NCBI GenBank assembly: GCA_011380105.1
Contig: DRZW01000033.1
Span: 1-6,903, forward strand
Source of the DNA: Halothiobacillaceae bacterium
GTDB taxonomy: Bacteria; Pseudomonadota; Gammaproteobacteria; Halothiobacillales; Halothiobacillaceae
Direction of reading: 5' to 3'
DNA: 6,903 nt
Under the pieces are notes generated by a model. It was not told the origin of the DNA, did not search any database, and saw only the letters and a list, made by a program, of their open reading frames with translations. This document shows, one piece after another, positions 1 through 5,012 of this stretch; position 1 is the first letter of the stretch, and each line of letters begins with the position of its first letter. The position numbers were made by a program, and so were the translations under genes.

Positions 1-164
1 ATACGCCGCTGAACCGGCTTTAAACCATCGGCGACGTGTGGCAGCGCCCGGTCAAGAATGACGTACATTGCATAGTTTAAATACGCTTTTTCGGTGAAGC
101 TGCCGATAGATTGACGCTCAAATTCACTGCTGTGCATTTGCTCGAACATTGTCTGATTACTCAT
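1..164 (-). CDS. parC: DNA topoisomerase IV subunit A, N-terminal fragment (cut by left window edge)
   Basis: Reading from the ATG at 164 down to base 1 gives 54 codons beginning [10 protein letters not shown]. The block [16 protein letters not shown] (residues 27-42) followed by DGLKPVQRR (46-54) is the N-terminal signature of topoisomerase IV subunit A. GyrA would instead show SYLDYAMSVI and DGLKPVHRR, so the Tyr-Val-Ile and Gln-Arg-Arg forms favour ParC. In the known enzyme, ParC forms an A2B2 complex with ParE and decatenates daughter chromosomes; its catalytic tyrosine would lie beyond the window edge. The start overlaps the lptG stop by 8 bases (ATGAGTAA), and only a weak purine stretch (GGCGAAAAA) precedes it, so translation is probably coupled to lptG. 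The frame is too short for an automatic call, but the match is clear. Confidence 0.93.
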   Translation of the reverse strand, partial: MSNQTMFEQMHSSEFERQSIGSFTEKAYLNYAMYVILDRALPHVADGLKPVQRR

Positions 165-1251
165 TTTTTCGCCGCGCAGGATTTAGCTGCAACATAACGG
201 CTATGGCCAGCACAATAACACCCAACGGTAAAGCGGCAATACTCATCCAGGGGGGGATGCCAAAGGCCGGGGTCAGGGCCGTTACAATTTGATTAGCCGT
301 CATGTAGCCTAAGCCCATTAAGATGCCAATAAACAGCCAGCGCCCGGCATTGCCACCGCGTTGGGAGACAAAAACAAAAGGCAGGGTCAGCAATAACATG
401 GCCACTACCGATAGCGGCTGAAATAGCCGGCTGTACATGGCCGTGGCATAGACCGAGCTATCCAGATCATTGGCTTCGAGATAGCTAACATATTCATAGA
501 GTTGGGCTATGTTCAGATAGCGAGGGTTTAAAACCGCGATATCCAGCACTTGACGATCAAACAATTCCTGGCCTTTTCGCTCAGAAAAATGCCGACGCTC
601 AATGGCGTCCTGAGGATTCTCACTCAAATTGATTTGTTGAACATTTTCTAGCCGCCAGCGCGAACCGCCCTCAGAAACCGCCCGCTCTGCGGTTTCAATA
701 CGGATGGGACGATGCTGCTCGTCTAAATGAATCAGGCGTACTGAGAACAACACCCCAGTCACCAAGGCGCGTTCTGCATTAATCACTAAAGGGCCGTTAC
801 GCAGCCAAATACCGCTCCCTAGACCCACACTAACCGACCGCTCCATATTTTGGGCGCGCATGCTTGAGGCTTCGACCTGCCCCTTGGCACCAATGGTTTC
901 GCCCATCAAACTACCAAGCAGTGCGAGTAAAACCCCGCCAAGCAGTACCGGTCGAGCTAGACGCATTATTGAAAGCCCGGTGGCTCGCATGACTGTCAAC
1001 TCGCTGTGCGCGTTTAATGCACCCAAGCCCAGTAATGCACCTACCAGAACGGCGACTGGAAAAAATTCGTACAAATAACCCGGTGCGGTGTAGGTTACAA
1101 ACAAGAATGCATGCGTCCAGCGATAACGCGCATCTACCTTGCTCGCCTCATCGAGCAGGCCGAAAACAAAGATCAGCACCAAAAATACTACCGAGGCACC
1201 CAGCCCGGACAACACCACCGTGCGCAGAAGATAGCGGTCAATCAACTGCAT
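157..1251 (-). CDS. lptG: LPS export ABC transporter permease LptG
   Basis: This 364-residue protein is close to the 360 residues of E. coli LptG. LptG pairs with LptF and the ATPase LptB (LptB2FG) in the inner membrane, extracts lipopolysaccharide and passes it through LptC to the periplasmic bridge. The layout fits the family: three hydrophobic segments at about 11-33, 56-80 and 99-120, a hydrophilic periplasmic beta-jellyroll region at about 130-265, then three more segments at about 276-296, 303-325 and 336-356. The cytoplasmic coupling-helix motif is visible as [13 protein letters not shown] (81-93). Other family-like blocks are LLGLGAL (74-79) and FQPLSV (277-282). The ATG start at 1251 has a good Shine-Dalgarno sequence, AGGA at 1261-1258, six bases upstream and inside the end of lptF. 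The gene overlaps lptF by 14 bases and parC by 8, which supports co-translation. Confidence 0.97.
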   Translation of the reverse strand: MQLIDRYLLRTVVLSGLGASVVFLVLIFVFGLLDEASKVDARYRWTHAFLFVTYTAPGYLYEFFPVAVLVGALLGLGALNAHSELTVMRATGLSIMRLARPVLLGGVLLALLGSLMGETIGAKGQVEASSMRAQNMERSVSVGLGSGIWLRNGPLVINAERALVTGVLFSVRLIHLDEQHRPIRIETAERAVSEGGSRWRLENVQQINLSENPQDAIERRHFSERKGQELFDRQVLDIAVLNPRYLNIAQLYEYVSYLEANDLDSSVYATAMYSRLFQPLSVVAMLLLTLPFVFVSQRGGNAGRWLFIGILMGLGYMTANQIVTALTPAFGIPPWMSIAALPLGVIVLAIAVMLQLNPARRKNE

Positions 1252-2344
1252 AGGCTTTCCTCAGCGCCCGGCGCTGCCAACTGCGTTTAACCCGGGGAAA
1301 ACCACCCAACACGTTAAACAATAACAGCAGCCAAAGCCCAATAAACAGACCATGGGCGAGCAACAGCCCCAAGGTTAATGTCAGTAAGCCATCGCCAATC
1401 CAGCTGGCTGTTAAGGTAATCAGGTTGAAATACAACGCGTAGATCAAAATCCCCCAAAACAAACGCCCGTAGCGGCCAGAACGAGGCGGCGCCTGTGCGA
1501 GCACTACCGCCAATAGAGCCAGCACCAAAGCAGCGAAGGCAAACGAGAGGCGCTCGAAGAGTTCGGATTGATCCCGGGGCTGATCTGACCGCCAAAGTGC
1601 TAAGCTTGATTTCAATTGTTGCTGGCCATTGACATCACGCTGCTGACCGGGTAACAGAATCTGGTGGCGATCATACTCTAGGCGCGTGACCCGTCCATCA
1701 GCGGCAACTTCAACCCGCCTACCGTGCTCTAAGGTCGCATAATCGGCCTGCTCTTCGACCATCAAACGGGCGTTGGGCGCACCTTCTACGGTAATCACAT
1801 CTCTTTGTGGGTCATGTTCAAATAAAAAGATTCGGGCAAAGCCATCTTCTGTCGCTTTGCCAACAAACGCCACTAACTGGCCATCATTCGATTCAATAAA
1901 ACGCCCCACGGGAATGTGATCGGTCAGGTATGCCTGTTGCGCGCGCTCGAATAAATCATCGCGCTGGTGTTCGATTAGTGGCACCAGCCATAATGACAAC
2001 ACCGCTGTTAACAGCGTAACCGGAGCGGCTAACAACATTACCGCTTTGGTTTGTTGACCAATCCCAAAACCACTGGCTCGGAACATGGCCAGCTCAGAAT
2101 CGCGGGCCAGCCGCCCCAAGGCAAACATCAACCCCAAGAACAAGGACACCGGCACCAAATAGGTCAGCACCCGAACTGAGTTGAAGAACAGCAAAGTCGG
2201 CACCAAAGCACCGGGCAATTCGCCTTCGGCTACCAACGATAATGCGCGAGCCAGCAGATTGGCACCGATGACCAAAATCAGCACCGCCAAAACAGCGGCG
2301 CCGATCTGTAGGCTTTCCCGGAGAAAGTAGCGACTTAAAATCAC
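1238..2344 (-). CDS. lptF: LPS export ABC transporter permease LptF
   Basis: This 368-residue protein is the partner permease of LptG in the inner-membrane LptB2FG complex that powers LPS transport. Three N-terminal membrane segments (about 12-34, 58-80, 101-122) and three C-terminal ones (about 267-285, 294-316, 321-346) flank a periplasmic beta-jellyroll domain (about 125-260). The coupling-helix motif RDSELAMFRASGF (81-93) contains the conserved Glu of the family. The N-terminus MILSRYFLRE aligns with MIIIRYLVRE of E. coli LptF, so the GTG at 2344 is the natural start. It lies 13 bases after the trhP stop, and those 13 bases hold no recognisable Shine-Dalgarno sequence, so initiation probably relies on ribosomes arriving from trhP. 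In many gammaproteobacteria lptF stands divergent from pepA; here trhP is upstream in the same direction. Confidence 0.97.
   Translation of the reverse strand: MILSRYFLRESLQIGAAVLAVLILVIGANLLARALSLVAEGELPGALVPTLLFFNSVRVLTYLVPVSLFLGLMFALGRLARDSELAMFRASGFGIGQQTKAVMLLAAPVTLLTAVLSLWLVPLIEHQRDDLFERAQQAYLTDHIPVGRFIESNDGQLVAFVGKATEDGFARIFLFEHDPQRDVITVEGAPNARLMVEEQADYATLEHGRRVEVAADGRVTRLEYDRHQILLPGQQRDVNGQQQLKSSLALWRSDQPRDQSELFERLSFAFAALVLALLAVVLAQAPPRSGRYGRLFWGILIYALYFNLITLTASWIGDGLLTLTLGLLLAHGLFIGLWLLLLFNVLGGFPRVKRSWQRRALRKAYAVD
1255..1261 (-). promoter_or_regulatory. Ribosome binding site of lptG
   Basis: AGGAAAG on the minus strand sits six bases (counted from AGGA) before the ATG at 1251. It is embedded in the last codons of lptF. 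It supports the chosen lptG start and contrasts with the poor sites in front of lptF and parC. Confidence 0.75.
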
Positions 2345-2357
2345 AAAGCAGATGCGA

Positions 2358-3728
2358 CTAGAGATTACGGGCTATCAAACCGAAGTTTAACCGCGAACCA
2401 TACGCACGGGCTGCCTCTGGTAATCGCATTCTGACCTGGTAGCCACCACCTGGCGCGCCATCCATCGGTTCGCCGTTAAGATTTTGCATCGCAGCAACCT
2501 CTTCAACCTGATTGCCATCGGGCAGCAGGAAGGTTACGGTGTCACCGACATTGATCTTGTTTTTGACCTCCACTTCAGCCCACTCACCATCGACAGCAAT
2601 AATCTCACCGACAAACTGCTGTTGGCGGTTTTTCGACACCCCTTCGAGATAATTCTGATACGCCTGAGTATGATGGCGTTTGTAGAAACCATCGGTATAC
2701 CCCCGGTTGGCCAGATTATCCAGCTCGGAGATCAGCTCGGGGTTAAATGGCCGCCCTGCCACGGCATCATCAATCGCCCGCCGATAGACCTGCGCGGTGC
2801 GGGCGACGTAATAGTGCGATTTGGTACGCCCTTCAATTTTCAAACAGTCCACCCCAATTTCAACCAGCGCTTGGACATGCTCAACGGCACGCAGATCACG
2901 CGAGTTTAATATGTAGGTGCCATGCTCATCTTCCTCAATGGGCATCAGCTCACCCGGGCGGCTTTTCTCTTCCAGCAGGTACACTTGATCGGCCAGCGGA
3001 TGACGCTCTTGGCCGCCCATTGCACCGGCTTGCATGGGGTTTGCTGCATTTAGTACATCGAGTGGGATTGGCTTTTCATCGGGATAAACCACACCGGCGA
3101 TATCTTCGCTCGCCGACCGCGGAGTGTATTCCCACCGGCAGGCATTGGTGCAGGTACCCTGATTGGGATCACGGTGATTGAAATAACCCGAAAGCAGACA
3201 GCGTCCGGAATACGCAATACACAACGCGCCGTGAACAAACACTTCCAATTCCATGTTCGGACATTGTTCTCGAATTTCGCGAATCTCATCGAGCGAGAGT
3301 TCTCGCGAGAGAATCACACGGCTTATACCCACCGACTCCCAGAATTTAACCGTCGCCCAGTTGACGGTATTTGCCTGCACAGACAGGTGAATGGGCATTT
3401 CCGGAAACGCCTCGCGCACCATCATTATCAGCCCAGGGTCGGCCATAATAAAGGCATCGGGGTTCATCTCGACGATGGGGGTGATATCCCGAATAAAGGT
3501 TTTTAATTTACTGTTGTGCGGCGAGAGGTTGACCGTGACAAAAAACTGCTTGCCTGCTGCATGCGCCTCTTCGATACCAATACGCAGATTTTCTTCGAGA
3601 AAGTCATTATTGCGCACCCGCAGACTGTAGCGCGGCAAACCGGCATATACTGCATCGGCACCATAGGCAAACGCATAACGCATTGATTTAAGCGTACCGG
3701 CTGGCGATAAAAGCTCAGGTGCTTTCAT
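2358..3728 (-). CDS. trhP: tRNA 5-hydroxyuridine synthesis protein TrhP (peptidase U32 family, YegQ)
   Basis: This 456-residue protein is nearly the length of E. coli YegQ/TrhP (453) and clearly similar along its whole length. Examples are the N-terminus PELLSPAGTLKSMRYAFAYG, the block KFWESVGISRVILSRELS (128-145) and KIEGRTKS (297-304). In E. coli, TrhP makes 5-hydroxyuridine at tRNA position 34 by a prephenate-dependent route; the product is the precursor of cmo5U-type wobble bases that widen codon reading. The peptidase U32 signature runs from Glu162 to Ser180 (EVFVHGALC...GRCLLS). Cys170, Cys177, Cys193 and Cys197 are placed as the iron-sulfur ligands expected in this family, which act as oxygen-transfer enzymes and not as true proteases. 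The C-terminal beta domain (about 370-456) is intact. ATG at 3728 is preceded by GGAG ten bases upstream. It is the first gene of the trhP-lptF-lptG-parC run. Confidence 0.96.
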   Translation of the reverse strand: MKAPELLSPAGTLKSMRYAFAYGADAVYAGLPRYSLRVRNNDFLEENLRIGIEEAHAAGKQFFVTVNLSPHNSKLKTFIRDITPIVEMNPDAFIMADPGLIMMVREAFPEMPIHLSVQANTVNWATVKFWESVGISRVILSRELSLDEIREIREQCPNMELEVFVHGALCIAYSGRCLLSGYFNHRDPNQGTCTNACRWEYTPRSASEDIAGVVYPDEKPIPLDVLNAANPMQAGAMGGQERHPLADQVYLLEEKSRPGELMPIEEDEHGTYILNSRDLRAVEHVQALVEIGVDCLKIEGRTKSHYYVARTAQVYRRAIDDAVAGRPFNPELISELDNLANRGYTDGFYKRHHTQAYQNYLEGVSKNRQQQFVGEIIAVDGEWAEVEVKNKINVGDTVTFLLPDGNQVEEVAAMQNLNGEPMDGAPGGGYQVRMRLPEAARAYGSRLNFGLIARNL

Positions 3729-3738
3729 GGAATTTCAT

Positions 3739-3743
3739 CTCCG
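3739..3743 (-). promoter_or_regulatory. Ribosome binding site of trhP
   Basis: CGGAG on the minus strand, ten bases before the ATG at 3728. The spacing is slightly long but usable. An earlier ATG overlaps this site but is in another frame, so the start that gives MKAPELLSPAG is preferred. Confidence 0.6.
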
Positions 3744-3762
3744 AAGTAAAAACTAACCTGAC

Positions 3763-3771
3763 ATTTTAACA
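3763..3771 (-). promoter_or_regulatory. Putative extended -10 promoter element for the trhP operon
   Basis: Read on the minus strand this is TGTTAAAAT, a TG-N extended -10 followed by TAAAAT (5 of 6 matches to TATAAT). No good -35 box is found 16-18 bases upstream, which is common for extended -10 promoters. Transcription would begin near 3756 and leave a leader of under 30 bases containing the ribosome binding site. Inferred from sequence only. Confidence 0.4.
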
Positions 3772-3786
3772 GCACAGCGGTTAAAA
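3764..3786. repeat. Inverted repeat overlapping the trhP promoter (possible operator)
   Basis: TTTTAAC, nine bases, then GTTAAAA: two perfect 7-base arms. The left arm covers most of the putative -10 hexamer and the right arm falls where the -35 region would be, as expected for a repressor operator. It has no adjacent T-tract that would make it a good terminator. The regulator is unknown; I do not recognise the arms as a known box. Confidence 0.45.
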
Positions 3787-3828
3787 CCCTTGCTCGGGAT
3801 CATGACTCATCGGCCTTTAATTCACGAA

Positions 3829-4160
3829 TCAGTGTTTGGGATCAGGCGCATCTTCAACCCCAGCGGACCATAATCGAGCCCGAATATCGCTACTGGCACA
3901 TCGAAAATAAATGCGCTTAATGTCGATTTACACCCCGCACCGCGGTAGTTGAACATGATGATAACGAACTGGGCAAATCACATCGGCGGTAATCACAGAC
4001 CACCGGCGCACCGCCGGTGGCAACCGCGACAAACGGGGCTTTTCCAACCATTCTTTGGCAATCCGGCACTAGACCATCTTTTTCCCATAAATAGCGCCGC
4101 CAAGGGCACTGGTTTGAATAAAACGTTAAGCTGCTCGGTGGTGGTTATCTGACCGCCCAC
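3829..4160 (-). pseudogene. Decayed pyridoxamine 5'-phosphate oxidase-like (FMN-binding) protein gene
   Basis: No intact frame exists here, but three minus-strand frames in order look like parts of one protein of the PPOX-like FMN-binding family (about 200 residues; DR2398/COG3576-type). From a possible GTG start at 4160, frame 1 gives ITTTEQL...PVPLAAL, like the family's ITTPEQL...P-P-AL opening. After the five-A run (T5 at 4079-4083 on the plus strand), frame 2 gives DCQRMVGKAPFVAVAT and then CDYRRCDLP, in the place of the usual SPFVVLAT...D-SPRGD-PG. From 3927 to the TGA at 3829, frame 3 gives IDIKRIYFRCASSDIRARLW, like the family's VYFQCA...RSRLW end. The expected central 80-100 residues are missing, and the core RGD-PG motif is eroded. 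The family match is from memory of the consensus. Only 16 bases separate the upstream gene's stop from the GTG, so the two were probably once co-transcribed. Confidence 0.6.
4000..4020. repeat. GC-rich perfect inverted repeat inside the pseudogene
   Basis: CCACCGGCG, CAC, CGCCGGTGG: two 9-base arms with a 3-base loop. It falls in the decayed gene where the frame reads Ala-Thr-Gly-Gly-Ala-Pro-Val, so the symmetry may come from former codons. There is no T-tract on either side, so it is not a standard terminator. It could still form a stable hairpin in RNA. Confidence 0.5.
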
Positions 4161-4176
4161 AGCCTAAGAGCCCTGT

Positions 4177-4800
4177 TCAACCGTGATCATGCTCCTTGGA
4201 GATGGCTTTTTCGTCTTTAAGCGCTTGCAGGTGGCGTTGTAACTGGTTCTGATTCATCCGTTTTATTGGACGATTGTGCTGCAAAGGCGGCTGGCGAATT
4301 TCGTCAGGCTGAAAAACCGCTAGCTCAAATGGCCAATCATCGGCAATAAAGCGAAATAACGGCACACGAATCTGTCGACTGTCTGCACGCACGAATTGCC
4401 GCTCATCCTCTTCGAAGGGAATTTTGTGTTTCAGCAACTGCTCAATCACCAACTCAGGCGTGTCGGCAAACAGGTGCAGCTGAATCAACTCATTTTGGTT
4501 GATCGTGCCGGTTATTACTGCACCTACCGCCATGGGCCGATAAGACTCAAAGAAATCCATCGCCTGCAATGCTGCATCACAAGCGGCTATCGCCGCTTTT
4601 TGCTGATCGGGATTAAAGGTTAGGTGATACTGCGCTAGTGCTTTTTCCAACCGCTCTAAATCTTGGGATAAAAGCCGGTTGTCGGGCTGTTGACCACACT
4701 GGTGAGCCGCTTTTTTTAGTATCCGTTCCCGGTTGCCTCCGGGGCTTTGCGCCAACATCTGTGCAGCGATACGAACCACCTCAACGCTTAACGGGCCCAT
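4177..4800 (-). CDS. Conserved protein resembling a degenerate nucleotidyltransferase-fold protein
   Basis: This 207-residue soluble protein has no signal peptide or membrane segment. The N-terminal part (about 5-65) is helical and polar, with the pattern AAQMLAQ...RERILKKAA...LERLEKALAQYHLTF. The central part reads FFESYRPMAVGAVITGTINQ (83-102) and then IQLHLFADTPE (106-116), followed by IPFEEDERQF, FRFIADDWPFELAVF (149-163) and a proline-rich RQPPL segment. This resembles uncharacterised proteobacterial proteins with a nucleotidyltransferase-like core (G-x-x-x-x-G-T ... D-x-x-L-H-L-F). Here the usual S-D-I-D segment is NELIQ, so the metal-binding acidic pair is absent or incomplete and catalysis is doubtful. 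Such proteins are sometimes labelled UDP-N-acetylmuramate-alanine ligase, which nothing in this sequence supports. The ATG at 4800 has a strong AAAGGA site 7 bases upstream. Function unknown; fold assignment is from pattern recall. Confidence 0.8.
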   Translation of the reverse strand: MGPLSVEVVRIAAQMLAQSPGGNRERILKKAAHQCGQQPDNRLLSQDLERLEKALAQYHLTFNPDQQKAAIAACDAALQAMDFFESYRPMAVGAVITGTINQNELIQLHLFADTPELVIEQLLKHKIPFEEDERQFVRADSRQIRVPLFRFIADDWPFELAVFQPDEIRQPPLQHNRPIKRMNQNQLQRHLQALKDEKAISKEHDHG

Positions 4801-4807
4801 AATTTAA

Positions 4808-4813
4808 TCCTTT
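4808..4813 (-). promoter_or_regulatory. Ribosome binding site of the 207-residue protein gene
   Basis: AAAGGA on the minus strand, seven bases before the ATG at 4800. It is the best Shine-Dalgarno site in the window and fixes the start. I see no convincing -35/-10 pair upstream in the gap. Confidence 0.75.
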
Positions 4814-4906
4814 GGGAAATAGCAATTTTGTTAATGAATCGCGCGGCTGATAGCGCGGACAACTAATTGACTGTGCAGACAAAAAAGCTGATTTGAATTT
4901 GGTTAG

Positions 4907-4925
4907 TAAAGCCATGATGGCTTTA
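4907..4925. repeat. 19-base palindrome in the gap downstream of mrcA
   Basis: TAAAGCCAT, G, ATGGCTTTA: perfect 9-base arms around one central base. In RNA it would fold as a 7-base stem with an AUGAU/AUCAU loop. It starts 87 bases after the mrcA stop and lies about 107 bases before the next start codon. The minus-strand T6 run is about 20 bases further on, too far for a standard intrinsic terminator. A protein-binding site or an RNA-stabilising hairpin are both possible. Confidence 0.55.
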
Positions 4926-5012
4926 GAAAACACTCACCAACGGCGACCTCAAAACCGAATATGAAATCAATGGCCAGTTCAAAGTCAGATCAGGTTTTTT
5001 GCTAATAGCTAC

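Larger units (their letters stand above)
4801..5012. other. Gap between mrcA and the 207-residue protein gene
   Basis: These 212 bases hold the palindrome at 4907-4925, a direct repeat GCGCGG (4841-4846 and 4853-4858, six bases apart), and a run of six A on the plus strand (T on the minus) at 4881-4886. No gene can be supported. No hairpin directly followed by a U-tract is seen after mrcA, so where its transcript ends is unclear. Confidence 0.6.

Noticed and set aside
860..1253. Plus-strand frames of 72 and 78 codons opposite lptG
   Set aside because: They are antisense to a conserved membrane protein, and their Pro/Ser/Arg-rich content is typical of reverse-strand shadows.
2484..3181. Long plus-strand open frames (141 and 144 codons) opposite trhP
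   Set aside because: They run antisense to a clearly conserved TrhP, have no recognisable motif, and overlap each other in different frames. They are shadows of the real gene.
3301..3310. Palindrome TCTCGCGAGA
   Set aside because: It lies inside the conserved trhP segment encoding ILSRELS. Codon choice explains it.
4000..4020. GC-rich hairpin considered as a rho-independent terminator of the 207-residue gene
   Set aside because: There is no U-tract on either strand, it lies about 157 bases after the stop, and it sits inside the decayed coding sequence where the symmetry can arise from GGC-GGT-GCG-CCG codons.
3949..4152. Plus-strand 67-codon frame in the region between trhP and the 207-residue gene
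   Set aside because: The residues look random, there is no good ribosome binding site, and the minus strand here carries the better-supported decayed gene.
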